A stretch of 64,000 nucleotides of DNA from Quercus robur (Eukaryota; Streptophyta; Magnoliopsida; Fagales; Fagaceae), in NCBI RefSeq assembly GCF_932294415.1, contig NC_065535.1, positions 25,694,782 to 25,758,781 on the forward strand. The letters run 5' to 3'. Below are positions 10,668-21,804 of this stretch, piece by piece. Below the pieces are notes generated by a model. The model was not told where the DNA came from. It searched no databases and worked only from the letters and a program-made list of their open reading frames with translations. Both the position numbers and the translations under genes were made by a program. Position 1 is the stretch's first letter, and each line of letters begins with the position of its first letter.

Positions 10668-11384
10668 TCAATTGTCAAATAAATTGTGGAACAAATCAAA
10701 GGATGGTGCAGTTGGGGAAATCATATAAGGTGAAAAGAAGTTTGAAGGACTAAGCATGAAACTACCTTCTTGGTAATTTTTGCTACCGGCTTGAAGCGCG
10801 GGGCTTAAATCATGCAAGAAGGAGGTAAACGGGCTAGGATCAGATGGTGGAGAGAAAAAGTTTGGAGGAATTGGAGGAAGTGAAGCCGGCCCTGGTGACA
10901 AAATCCCCGGAAACGAACCCGTCCTATCAACCCCATGAACCATCTCCATCTCCATCTCTTCCACACTACTCACTTCCCCAGCTTGCTGTTTCTTCTTCCC
11001 TTCAGGAAACTCCCTAGCCTTCTCTATCGTTGCATAACAAGCCGCTGGTGATAGTGCGCCGCTGTTTAATGGATTAATACTGGACTGAGCTGCTTGCGCT
11101 GATGAGGAAGAATATGTAGAAGATGATGATGATGATGATGACAAACCGGTTAGGCGTTGAACTAGGTTCATGAAGTCATTAGGGTTGGTGTGAATTATCT
11201 TTGGTGAGACCGTGTAGATTATGATCGGCGGGCGAAGCTGAACTTGTGGTTGTGAGGGATGTTGCGGCGCTAGTGGTGGTTTTTTGATCTTGTGGGAATC
11301 TTTATGTACTCTGAGAGGTGCAGGACGAGGACCTTGGATCTCTCTTTTGAATGATTTACTGCCAGGGATGTTTGATGGATCCAT
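10668..11384 (-). CDS. MKS1: VQ-motif protein of the MKS1 type
   Basis: 238 residues, single exon. The VQ motif FMNLVQRLTG is at residues 71-80 (FxxxVQxxTG is the family core) and binds WRKY transcription factors. Upstream, KREIQGPRPAPLRVHKDSHK (residues 13-32) is the conserved N-terminal block of MKS1, the substrate of MAP kinase 4 in Arabidopsis immunity; its basic/Pro/Leu pattern fits a MAP-kinase docking site. PPIIIYTVSPKIIH (52-65) precedes the VQ motif as in MKS1. Several Ser-Pro sites follow (for example ILSPGPASLP near 161, SPSNF and ISPTAP near the end), likely kinase targets. A Ser run follows the VQ motif. No signal peptide or membrane segment; a nuclear location is expected. The start is chosen because MDPS and the docking block match the family. 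The name marks similarity, not proven orthology. Confidence 0.9.
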   Translation of the reverse strand: MDPSNIPGSKSFKREIQGPRPAPLRVHKDSHKIKKPPLAPQHPSQPQVQLRPPIIIYTVSPKIIHTNPNDFMNLVQRLTGLSSSSSSSSTYSSSSAQAAQSSINPLNSGALSPAACYATIEKAREFPEGKKKQQAGEVSSVEEMEMEMVHGVDRTGSFPGILSPGPASLPPIPPNFFSPPSDPSPFTSFLHDLSPALQAGSKNYQEGSFMLSPSNFFSPYMISPTAPSFDLFHNLFDN

Positions 11385-11528
11385 GCTGAATAAGGAATAG
11401 AGGTAAACAAGGAATAGAGATAAGCAGAGAAAGGGGAAATTATTTGAGGAGATGATGATGATGATGGTAATAGTGATACAAGCATTGTTGATTTAGCTCT
11501 CAAGAAGTGTATTTAGAGCGGACATGAA

Positions 11529-11551
11529 ATATTTAAGGGGAGCAAAGTCAA
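11529..11551 (-). promoter_or_regulatory. Likely VQ gene core promoter with W-box
   Basis: About 150 bases upstream of the VQ start the minus strand has a TATA-like TTAAATATTT (11529-11538 region) and, just upstream, a W-box core TTGACT (complement of 11546-11551). Two more W-box cores, TTGACC at 11791-11796 and TTGACT at 11814-11819, lie farther out. W-boxes bind WRKY factors, the known partners of VQ proteins. Motif matches of six bases are weak evidence alone. Confidence 0.35.
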
Positions 11552-12565
11552 TGGAGTAGAGAGGAATAATTAAATAGATAATATAGTAAAATTTGGCTAC
11601 TTCTTGGTGATATATTATAGACATGATATAAAATGGCCGGTTTCGTGGTGCTATGAATGTTTGAACTTGTCTAAACTTTTGTGGGGGTCTGGAAGGGGTC
11701 ATGTACCACGTAAGAGTGGGACATCATGACGTAGCATGTCCATGTAAGCTTGTATATGAATTCAAGCACTGGATAAAGTGAATTGCTATCTTGACCCTAG
11801 TTGTATGGATTACTTGACTGAATGATATACATGGGTAGGTAGCACAATTTTGGACTAGTACTGTTGTGTGGGCTTCACAGCATAGATTTACAAAGACTTC
11901 TTGAGTACATGTGAGCCCAAATGTGTACTTGTCGTATGTGTGTAATTCACGTAATCATATAATATTTTAGTAAAAAATCAAGAAGAGTGAGTGAGTTAGT
12001 ATTGTATATAGATATATATATATATATATATATGTAGTATTGCAAAAAGTGGAGTCAAGTCTGTTTAGATTAATTGCAAGAAAGGCCAAGAGGTGGAGCT
12101 AAGTTAAACAAGTTGTTCGTTGTTTATTTTGCATAAACCTTGCAAGTAATTTGTAAAAGTAATTCCTATAAAAAAATGTTGTATAAGTAATCGTAATCTA
12201 TGACATTTCATCGATCAAGAATAAGACGTAACTTTATCACAATGCTTGTCAGTGCGCAAATTATTCAGAATTAGATGGTGTGCTATAGCTTCAAATTGAC
12301 CTTTTAATTAGGCAGACCTGATAAATTAAATTGGATATGACTCAATAATCCTTCCAAACATGAATGATAAAAAAAGGGTATGTGCCATAGAAATAACTAG
12401 GGGTGTGCATAAACTGATTGCACCGTTGCTACCCCAGAATTGATGGAGCTGCACCACTCAACGTACCAGCCGATAGAATTGAAATCGGAGATTAAAGGCT
12501 AAAGTCCATTTTGATGCTGGTTTGATGAAGCCGTTAGAGCTGGGAAGGGTAAAATGATAAGAACC
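11552..12565. other. Intergenic upstream of the VQ gene
   Basis: AT-rich. A TA microsatellite lies at about 12009-12032. No gene or clear element seen. Confidence 0.4.
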
Positions 12566-12570
12566 AAACT

Positions 12571-13422
12571 TGACAGTTTTTAGACCCCTTAAACAATTGA
12601 TTTAACCTAGGTAATTAGCCAAATTGTTACTTAGTCCAATTAAACAAGTCTAGGTTATCACAATATCAAAGATCAAATCATGCAAAGCAACGGAAAATAA
12701 ATAACACAAGATATGATCACACAGGAAACCAAACTGGTAAAAACATGGGGAGGATTTGACCTAACTATCCTCAAGGTAAACTTGAATCCACTATCTTGAA
12801 GAATCGAAGTTCATATAATAAGACTTACAAGCCCCCACGCTCGACTTCTTATTGCTACCAACCAGTAGAACTTACTGACACGACCACGTGTAAACTTCGA
12901 ATCCACGGACTCTTTCTTTCTTGGATTCACCACCAGATACAAGCATACCCGCTTGTGTTTTCTTTAAGCTTCAATGGCAGCAACTGAATTGATCATCAAG
13001 GCGTAGATAAATTTTCTCCTTGAAAACCCTAAGTTTGTGTAAAGGAAAACTCCTCTAAATCTCACAAGAGATTTACACAAACCGCAATTATGAGCAACAC
13101 TAAAATGTGGCTAGGGTTTGCCTTTTATACTTAGGACAAATAAGAAACCCTAAAAATGTTTTAAAACACTTAGGGCTGAGTTGGAAAATTCTGCAGAAAA
13201 ACATTCTACCCAAGCTTTGATCGATCGAGCCTGTCTTTCAATCGATTGAACCAGGCCGAAAGGCACAATCCTTTCCTGCTTTAACTCAATTCCAACTTTA
13301 CATAGATGCACAAATTTGAGCTAGACTTAAACACTTCTAAACACATTGTTTTGATCATGGTTTGCCAACAATACAAATTAGAGTTCTAAATACATATATT
13401 CTAAGTCTTTAGAACCTAACAA
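12571..13422 (-). mobile_element. Solo LTR with 5-bp target duplication
   Basis: 852 bp with TG...CA ends: on the plus strand it starts TGACAGTTTTTAGACC and ends AGAACCTAACA; on the minus strand it starts TGTTAGGTTC, the common LTR start, so I assign minus. The same five bases AAACT flank it at 12566-12570 and 13423-13427. There is no internal region or primer site next to it, so it is the product of LTR-LTR recombination. It contains GATCGATCGAGC-like palindromic motifs near 13220. Confidence 0.8.
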
Positions 13423-13427
13423 AACTG

Positions 13428-15377
13428 CGTCGAGCTTTATATATAAATCTTTACAAACACCTCAAACCCTTTGATTTTTGAAGTTCATAACTCTTTCTCT
13501 CTCTCTCTCTCTCTTAAAAACCCTAACGTAGCCGCTGGAGCAAACCCCTAAGCTCACCACGACAAACCCACACCAAACAAACCTGAACCTTAGCTATCGC
13601 TGCCATCTCTCTCTCTCTCTCTCTCTCTCAAATCAATAATCTCTCAGAATCTCACTCTCCTCTCTTAGACACAGCAATGACACCACCACCACACACACAC
13701 AAGCTCTCCTCATTCCTCTTCAAGCTCCAATCTTTAATGCCACCGCTCTCACAAGTTTTGATCTTAGGTACATTTTTTTGGTGTTTTAAACTTTCAATAT
13801 GTTTTTGTGGGGTTTTGATATTTGTGGTTACAAAGTTTTGATTTTTTATGGGTTTAATTTGATCTGTGTTTGATGATCTTTGATCGGTGGGCTTGAATTT
13901 GTGGATCTAATTGTCTTTTGATCTATGGGTTTTGATCTTTGTGGTCACTAAGTCTTTGATATAAGTTGGTTGAGTGAGTCTTTGATTTGTGGGTTAGTCT
14001 TTATGGGTTTGAAACCGATTGCTCCGCATCGCACTGGTGGAGAAAAACCGCATTTTTGTAGGTCAGAGAATCGACCTCAGGCGGTATGCAACATGATGAT
14101 TATGGGAAAACTGACCTCAACGGTCCTAAAAATATATGGGAAGAAACCGAAACAACCGAACTGTGCACAGTCCTAGAAAAAACAATAATATGTTTTACTC
14201 CAATAAGTTTCTAGCCCGAACCTGATTTGACCCAAACTTGACTGAGTTGAACTTGTACCTGATGTGACTTGTTCATCAAGCCTTTATTACAAAGTTTTAA
14301 ACTTAATTGTTGTATTGAATCATTTTTAATGTATGTCTGTATACTAAATTTTCTATATTGTAGAGAGATATTAATGACATTACTCATCAACTCAACAAGC
14401 AATTCTCAAATATAAATATTTTTAGTGCCAAATCTATACTACATAACATGTTGGGTAAATTAATTACCCCCCCCCCCCTAAAGTATGAGTTTGGATTAGT
14501 TTTTTCCCCTCCTAACATTTTAGCTTATTTGCTTATGTACAGCTTTTAAAAGCCTCAATTTTAAACTAATATTTTTTAAAGTAAAGATATAAACCAAAAA
14601 AATACGTATTTTAGGCGATTTTTACCTTATTTCATATTTCGTGAGTGTTTGGATTGCACTAGACGTATGCGTTTTGTTGAAAAATGTGGGTCTTACGATA
14701 TTATTCATGGACCCACAAAAGTCATCCAAATACAGATTTTAATATAGATTTGGATCCCATAGCATTATTTAAACATTTAAAAATTATTTTGCTACAGTGT
14801 TTTCAGTTTTCAGTAATAAACGGTATCCAAATAGACTCTTCATGTATTCTTTTGTATAGTTAATTATTAGGCTAGCAAAGTATTTGAATTAATTATCAAA
14901 TTATAAACTTGAAGATTTTTGTGCTATTCGACTCCTTTTTTCTTTTAGTGTTTTTTTTTTTTCTTTTTTTCGTATGTGAAAAAATATGAGACTAGAAAGT
15001 GATTAGCATCACTTAACTTATAGAGAGGTTATATTTGTACTTATTCTTTTAATTTCTGTTACAACTATGAAACAAACATTTTTAATCGTGAGGTGATGAG
15101 TCTTGTTCACGGTATTTCTTTATGTGGATACAGTGGATTGCTTAAAGTGGTGGACGTTTCTATCATTTGCTTTAAAAAAATATAATGTATTACAATTTTC
15201 TTTTTTTATGTGATTCATTTACTTATTTTTCTTGCTTACTACACTGTTTGTTGTTTAACAATCGTGATCCATTAACATCAGTTTTGGATTTAACAATCGC
15301 CTATATATCAAAATGCGACACATGTTTTTGCTAGAAAAGGACAGCAAAAATTGGTCATGTAATCATGTTTGTTCGAG
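13428..15377. other. Intergenic with CT microsatellites and a TTTGG-ended MITE
   Basis: (CT)n runs at about 13494-13514 and 13605-13629. A likely MITE of about 195 bp at 14643-14838 has inverted ends (GAGTGTTTGGAT and the complement GAGTCTATTTGGAT). A C run of 9 is at 14467-14476. From about 15110 to 15377 the sequence is clearly similar to 37150-38080, the start of the segmental duplication. A 68-codon frame at 13970-14176 has no recognisable features. Confidence 0.5.
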
Positions 15378-15388
15378 TACTGCGGGTC

Positions 15389-15954
15389 ATAGTTTTCAGA
15401 ATCGGACTGGACCGGGAGGTCGGATTGTGAAAACCGGGAATCGGGATGAAAACCGGTTTTTTAAGCCTAAAGAATCGGATTTTTTGTTAATTCCATGAAC
15501 CGCTAAAACCGGAGTTGGACCGCAAGAACCGGTGAGAACCGTGCGGTCCAACCCCTTAGCAATTTTTTTTTTTCCTAAAAAAAACAACTTAACACAATTT
15601 TATTCTACTTAATTAAATTATCCATCTCTTACAAGGAATAAAAAAAATTATAATTAAAATCCTTCAAAGATATTCAACTTTACTTCAAAAATCAATCATA
15701 AATTTTAATGTTTTCATGGTTATTATTTTATTTTATTAACTTTCTTATTTAATTATTAAATATATGCTTGAAAATCATTAAATTTCCCTCATATATATAG
15801 ATATATTATCAATTTTGCTAGTTTTATAAATTTAATATCTATATTTAGGCTTTAATTAATTATTAAATTAATTATGACGTCATCACGGTTCGACCTTAAA
15901 AACCTTGAATCTCTTTCTTTTACGGTTCAATGAACAGTCCGAGTCTGAAAACCT
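15389..15954. mobile_element. TIR transposon with paralogous empty site
   Basis: 566 bp. Left end TAGTTTTCAGAATCGGACTG pairs with the complement of the right end, AAGGTTTTCAGACTCGGACTG. Flanks TACTGCGGGTC (15378-15388) and TACTACGGGTC (15955-15965) form an imperfect 9-11 bp target duplication. The duplicated segment at 38071-38090 has the uninterrupted site TTCGACTGCAGGGTCTG, with matching sequence on both sides, which proves insertion. CCGG-rich ends (15410-15560) and an AT-rich middle. The length of the duplication favours a Mutator-type element over hAT; no coding sequence. Confidence 0.7.
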
Positions 15955-15965
15955 TACTACGGGTC

Positions 15966-16625
15966 TGTATGCATTATAAAAGGAGCTATAAAATATGGAG
16001 CTTATGTACGTAGTAAATAGGAAAATAGAAGATCTTATATATGTTAGTATAGTCCACTTGGCATTAGGGATTTTAATTATTTATTTATTTTTATTTTAGC
16101 AAATGGCTTTTTATAACCTCAATTATATATATATTTTAAAGTATAAATATACTTTAACCTACTTTTAACCAAAAAAAAAAAAAAAGTTAAATAAATTGAC
16201 GCCAAACACATATATTATAATAGACCTGAAGATAAGAAGAAAGAAGATTAACTATAACATCGATTTTTTAAAAACAAGTATCCCAATTAGTTGCTTTATT
16301 AATTACAAAAACCAATGACAATAATGCAGACGACAAAAGCTGCAGATTCTCAGTCGTAGATGACGACTACTTTATTAACACTGAAACTCCATACACGCAC
16401 GTAGGAGCTAGGACACACATCCTTTTCTATATTACTGTCTAAAAGTAAATATATATATATATATATATATATTTATGACACCACCGCCATTATTGTCTTC
16501 CTAGCAACAACTTTTGCAGAACCAAGTATATTATGGTTCAGGCATCAAGCATAATATTATAGCAACACCAAGCAGCAACTTAATTATTTGGGACACAGTT
16601 ACATATATTACTAAGTATTAGTGAA
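15966..16625. other. 3' flank of peptide gene A, part of the segmental duplication
   Basis: Contains an A run (16171-16185), an AT microsatellite (16449-16471) and, from about 16470, sequence closely matching 38655-38800 (both have GACACCACC, TTAGCAACAACTT-like and TATTTGGGACAC). This is the 3' UTR or downstream flank shared by the two peptide genes. Confidence 0.6.
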
Positions 16626-17369
16626 TCAATTATATCCACCCCGCCCAGTGGTTTTGTAGCTGTTGTATCCTCCTCGCCCGTTGGTGTTGTAGTCCGCTTG
16701 AAGGAGCCTGCGTCCTACAATTAGGAATATTATGTTGTCAAATACTTGGATAGACACACAAATGTTGTAAATTTTTCTGTTTCCTTACCAAAGTTATGAT
16801 CATTTAAAATTAAAAAAGAAAGGATAAATGGGCAGCCATAAAGTTTTATTTCTTTTCTTGACCTTTAGTGCTTGAACTGAAAAAAAATGGTTGAGGTGCT
16901 TATGCTGTCACGAAGTTATAAAGCTAAATTCCATTGTGTTTGAGCATTCACAATGAATTCAATAATGTTCTAGTTAAAATTTTATTAGAAAGTATTTAAA
17001 AAAAAAAAAATCTTTTTGAATTCACTAAACAGCAAACTCTCTATTCTTTTTTATAATCCGTATAAATATTATATTTGTATTATTTATTTATTTTTTACCA
17101 AACGTTATATTTTTCACACATTAAAAAACGGGAAAAAAAAAAAAAAATTTACTTCTAACTTTCCCTCCTTCACCTCCCTTCAACACCATGATTGAGCCCA
17201 CCGCAACCACTCCCACAACTCAACCCCTCAAGATCATGGTCGGAGCGGATTCCTTCTGGTACGCCTTGAAGGACACCCTCGTCTCCCACCTCTACTCTCT
17301 CAACATCAAAGTCGAAGATCTTGGCACCTCCACCTACTACTCCATTGACCTCTTTTGCTTGCGGCGCTG

Positions 17370-17410
<41 letters not shown>

Positions 17411-18401
17411 TGAAAAAAAATGGACTTGACAAACCAAAATTTGGGAAAATGTTGGATTGATGAGTTCATTGTTAATGCTCTTATAACTCCAATAGGTTAA
17501 ATATATATCTAAGCTATTAGACAATTTGTGCAAAACATATAAGTTTAGATTTTGAAAGGAAAATGCTAAAATTAGTGTTGGAGCTAGAATTTTGAGTTAG
17601 GAGAAGCCGATGATCTATGGATTGTGGTTGTTTGGGCTAGCCGATATGTGGAGGGGTGACCAAGATATTAGAGGGAGGAGGGGCAAAGTGTTGGTTTCCT
17701 TGAGACCGATTTGAATTATACCCTTATATATTTACAATATATATATTCCTTTTGCAACTCGGGGCAGGGCCCTAGTGTGCATCCCTGATTATAACTAATA
17801 CAACTTTATTATGAAAGACTAAAAAACTATTCTAACATGCAATACATTTGATTGATGCTATTTATACAAAATACTAAATGAGGAGTTGAATTATTTTTTA
17901 TGATTGGTAATAGATAAATTCATAAAACCTTTTTTTTTTTTCTTGTGATAGATAGGTTAGAATCTTAGCTTATTAAGTCCACTTCATATAGGCTAAAATA
18001 TATACTAATTACTTTTTGGTGTATGCAGGATTCGAAACTCAAATATCAATACAATGACAATTTTACCAATTAAACTAATTAGAACTTATATAAATTCGTA
18101 AAATATAACATAACGAAATTTGTAGTATTTATATAAATACTAATTAGTATCACCCATTTGAAAAAGGGGCTAGCAAAGAAATTGCAATTTTAAGAATAAA
18201 TAGAAAAGTTTAGCATGCTAAATGAAACGTTTGAGCCAAGTGGAATAAAAGAAGCTCAAAGAAGGCCATTTTCTACAAACCAAGCTTAAGTTCTGGCACC
18301 GCATTATGAACCACAGCAGTAGCCACCTCAAAGGACATGAGGAGCAAGATTGCAAGAAGAGCAGCCAAAAGCAAAAACTTTGTGGCCCTATTAGCAGCCA
18401 T
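16626..18401 (-). CDS. Small secreted peptide precursor A (two exons)
   Basis: Exon 1 is 18281-18401 and exon 2 is 16626-16714; the 1566-bp intron has GT (GTTTGTAG) and AG (AATTGTAG) ends, and the split codon GGA joins in frame. The product is 69 residues. Residues 1-30 form a signal peptide: basic start MAANRATK, then a hydrophobic core FLLLAALLAILLLMSF, with a likely cleavage near EVATA. A short linker ends ELKLGRRLL, followed by QADYNTNGRGGYNSYKTTGR and the end GGYN, so a TxGRGxYN-like unit occurs twice. No cysteines. RRLL fits the RxxL pattern cut by the plant subtilase S1P, and Asp-Tyr is the context for tyrosine sulfation; both are inference. Gene B encodes the same plan with the same splice positions. 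I recognise no named family. A secreted signalling peptide is the likeliest role, unproven. Confidence 0.75.
17188..17351 (+). pseudogene. DRT102/RpiB-like gene fragment in the intron of peptide gene A
   Basis: On the strand opposite to peptide gene A, an ATG-started frame reads MIEPTATTPTTQPLKIMVGA, then DSFWYALKDTLVSHL and SLNIKVEDLGTSTYYSI. This matches the start of the sugar-isomerase (RpiB/LacAB) domain of plant DRT102 proteins, where the usual text is GADDFG...LKD...HLRSLNI.VEDLG. The match stops at a (GA)n microsatellite (17374-17404). Only about 55 codons are present, so it is a captured or retroposed fragment. The paralogous intron in gene B lacks it, so it arrived after the duplication. 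Confidence 0.7.
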
Positions 18402-18500
18402 CTTTTCTATACTAATTTCAGAGGAAGAAGATAATTTTTGCTTAAGAAAACAAAAATCTAGAGTGAAGATTACAGTGGGAAGTGTTGGGCTAAGAACACA

Positions 18501-18508
18501 TATTTATA
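18501..18508 (-). promoter_or_regulatory. TATA box of peptide gene A
   Basis: The minus strand reads TATAAATA, about 100 bases upstream of the start codon at 18401, a good distance for a plant core promoter with a 5' UTR of about 70 bases. The UTR is similar to that of gene B (CTAGA...TTTTG...AAGATAA shared on the plus strand), but I do not see the same box at B. Confidence 0.55.
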
Positions 18509-18843
18509 GATGTAGATCGATGAGGATTCTGCTGAGATTACTATATTGGGAAAGCAACAGGTTATTATAAAAAGATGTGGTAGCTGGACTTGGGAAAATA
18601 TACAACTTGGTCGATGCCGGTCAAGTTTATCAGTATAACATGTCGTCTTCATTACTCCCCATTCCATTGTTATCCACACTTTACTTCAAATTTTGCAGCT
18701 TGTAAATATGGGTTTGATATAAATATGTATAAAGTTTGCCGGTCAATCTTCACTGCTATATATATAACGATAAATGGTATTTTCTTAGGCTCCTTTTACG
18801 TATACTCTTTCATATGATATTTACAGTTGTACAGGTTGAAACT

Positions 18844-20303
18844 AGGGACGGACCCAGGTGGGTTCCACGAGGCTCGGGCGCCCTGGTCCTTTCTTTTTTC
18901 TTATTATATATATAATTTTTGTAGTTGAGTTCTTCTAAAACCTTAGGCACACTTCAACTAATACCTATCTAACTCAAAAACTTAATAAAAAAAATACAAA
19001 AAAATTCACAAGGGTGATTGTACTTTAGCAAAAAAATATTTTACCACAAAAAAATCATGTGTTATTGGAGAAGTTAAAACTAACTTTTTTGCAATTATAA
19101 TAAATTGGTATAAATACTAGTTGACTATAGTAAGTTGTTAAAAACATAATATAATATTTTATTAAGATTATCTCTCTTCCTTCAATTAAAAAACTCAAAT
19201 TATCTCTGTAAGGACACGATTCGTATCGAACCACAACAGTGTAGGGTTCGCACGTAAAAAGGCCCAAACAATATCATTTGTAGAGCGTGGGTTTGAAAGG
19301 TTAGGCCTCGGTCGCCATGTGGTGGGTTTTCCGTGATATCCATACATAGTTAAGTTGTCTTCACCCCTGGAGTCTTTCTCCTGAAGGTGGGTTGGGAGGT
19401 TCTGGTTTTTGGCCATTTTTCCCAGCCCCTTCTATGAATTGCTTACTTTTCTTTTTTATACTAGCCTGTGTTTTTTATCCTTCGTCCACGTGTAAGATCA
19501 ACATTCCAAGACTGATACTTATCCCATCAACCCCTACTCAGAGTGGTTGGGGGTGGTTGTAAAAACTGGAGAGTATGTCTTTGTCAGGTGCAGAGTATTG
19601 AATGGCAGTAAGGGCAGTTTTCCCCAGTCGTTTACGCTTTCCAGCATACCCTTTTATATTGGTACAGATATTTTAGATTTTTTTCCCAAGTTGTTTCTAT
19701 ACCACTTTTGCCCTTTCTTCCGAGGAGACTTTGGACCGGCCGAGGATTGAACCGTCCTCGACTGTATCCCAATGCTTATTTTGTACTTGCATTACAACGT
19801 CTGGGCCATAACCTTCCTCGGCTTGGGCCTTTGGACCTCAACGAATTAATAGAGTTGGCCCAAAAGATTGTTTTTACTCGGAGCTGGCCCAAATATTGTT
19901 GGGCCCCACAATCTCTTTTCCTTTATTATTTTAATGAATTGTTTATATTATTTTAAATGAAGTGATAAAAATAAAACATTTGATATTGAGTGTATTGTAA
20001 AATGATGTGGTAAAATAGATAAATTAGCTTTTTGAGATATTAAAAGCTAACTTAGTACTACTACCGTAAATGCTCTAACTTCAACAAAAGAAGAAGAAAA
20101 AAATCCTTACTAACCTAGTATTAAAAAAAACATTATTATTATTATTTTTTTTCATCTTTGTTGGTAGATGATTGCATTTTAATGTATTAAGAAATAACGA
20201 TTTTGTGAGTTTATAATTTGTTAATGCTATATGGATGTTTATTTAGAGTTTTTTTTTTCTTATACTCCGACTTCCTCTAACTTGAAATCCTAAGTCCGTT
20301 CCT
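18844..20303. mobile_element. TIR element hosting a solo LTR
   Basis: The left end AGGGACGGACCCAGG and the complement of the right end, AGGAACGGACTTAGG, form inverted termini. Such GGACGGA ends are common in plant non-autonomous DNA elements. Between them is AT-rich non-coding sequence interrupted by the solo LTR at 19207-19910. I find no clear target duplication, so the superfamily stays open. Confidence 0.5.
19207..19910 (+). mobile_element. Solo LTR with 5-bp target duplication
   Basis: 704 bp starting TGTAAGGACACGATTCG and ending GTTGGGCCCCACA. ATCTC lies on both sides (19202-19206 and 19911-19915). No internal region remains. Its TGTAAGGAC start resembles the Gypsy LTR at 6815-7330 read on the minus strand (TGTAAGGAC), so both may be Gypsy LTRs. 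It lies inside the TIR element 18844-20303, giving the order of insertion. Confidence 0.8.
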
Positions 20304-20540
20304 GAATTTAACACACATTTTTAAACATTTAAAAATGTGATATCCATACCATATTTAAGACTTGAAAAGTGATTGTGAAATGGAGTAATGTATATGAGAA
20401 AATTATTATCTTATTATATTATTATTATGAGCTTAGGAGGCTTTTAATTTTCAAGCGCCTGAATATTCTCTTAGATCTGTTACATACACACCAAGTAATG
20501 AAGTAATTATTCTTTGAAATGACCCCAAAAATGCTGCTTT

Positions 20541-20594
20541 AACCTTAAAAACTATTGGTTCTCAAAAAAAAAAAAAAAAAAACCTTAAAAACTA
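20541..20594 (+). mobile_element. Tiny poly-A insertion with 14-bp duplication
   Basis: AACCTTAAAAACTA occurs at 20541-20554 and 20581-20594. Between them are only TTGGTTCTC and a run of A (20555-20580). This is what an extremely 5'-truncated LINE or SINE copy would leave. It lies at the edge of the Stowaway-like MITE. Confidence 0.6.
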
Positions 20595-20886
20595 CTCCTT
20601 CGGTCTCACTTTTTTTTGTCTTCTGGTCTATTTTGAGATGTTTCAAAATATTGTCATATTTTTAAAAATAAAAATCATTAATTTACTAATGTTTCTATTA
20701 TACCCCTATTAATTTACTAATTCAATTTTTTGATAAATTTTTTTAAGAGTAGTTTTAAAAACTTATACATTTTTTAAAGATAGACAAGATAATAAATAAT
20801 ATTTCTTTAAAAAATTTAACTTTTTAAACAGGATAAAAAAAGGACCCAAAAAAAAAAAAAAAAAAAAAAAAAAAGGACGGGAAGAG
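20595..20886. mobile_element. Stowaway-like MITE
   Basis: Starts CTCCTTCGGTCTCAC and ends GGACGGGAAGAG, whose complement is CTCTTCCCGTCC. CTCCCTCCGTCCC-type ends with TA on each side (20593-20594 and 20887-20888) are the mark of Stowaway/Tc1-mariner MITEs. 292 bp, AT-rich, with an internal A run at 20850-20873; non-coding. Confidence 0.75.
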
Positions 20887-21179
20887 TATTAGACATATCC
20901 CTTCCGACTTCTAAGTTTTGTTAAAGTTGTAATTTACTACTACTACTGTCACAAAAACCTAGGTTATCTATCCTTCTTTTTGTCTCAAAGTAGCTACTTT
21001 TCTCTAATTTCGGCAATTTCCAAGTCAGGCCATCATAGCATTGCTTGGGAAGTCGTAGGAGAAAATTTGAATATGTTCAAAGTAAAGATGCATCATATAC
21101 GCACTTTTTTGTGAGGATTGGACACTGGATATATAATGAGTGCTCATGATATTATTTTTTTTTCCCTTCATATAGCACC

Positions 21180-21237
21180 TAGAATGCTTCATCGGTCATC
21201 CAAAAAAAAAAAAAAAAAAAAATAGAATGCTTCATCG
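21180..21237 (+). mobile_element. Tiny poly-A insertion with 15-bp duplication
   Basis: TAGAATGCTTCATCG at 21180-21194 and 21223-21237 flanks GTCATCC plus about 21 A. Interpreted as a target-primed retrotransposition that copied almost only the poly-A tail. Confidence 0.65.
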
Positions 21238-21771
21238 CTTGTATATATGTACTTTCTTTTGATTTTTTTGTTTATTATTGTTTCATAATTATATATGTAT
21301 GTCTTATAACTTTACACGTAGGATGGATATGTGTCTTTGAATTTGTCTTACGAGCGTAGTGAAAGTTTTTGGAGCTCAAAAATTTCAGACTAGAGACGAG
21401 CTTTTTTTGACTTGAAACTTTAAAGTGTCGGCCAAGCTGCATTCATTTTGTATGGGTAAATGTCATTTTCTCTCCGCTCCACTTGTAATTGGGCCCTTAT
21501 AGTCTTCTTCTTACAGATAAGTAGAGAATTTTAAAACACAGTCAAGGGAAACTACAGTTTTGAAGCAAGAAACAAGAAACAAAAACTACCATGACCATGT
21601 ACTATTAATTAGACTCTATAGTACATTCCTAGCTGATAGGTTAAGCTAAGCTTTCGCATGACGCTTTGAAGTGGAACTCAGCCTCTTCTTCATATTTTTT
21701 GGTGGTGGATAGAGCATGTGTTGTGCCCTTTGTGAGCAGTTTGCTGGGTCAACCATTTTAGAAGAAAATTG

Positions 21772-21804
<33 letters not shown>

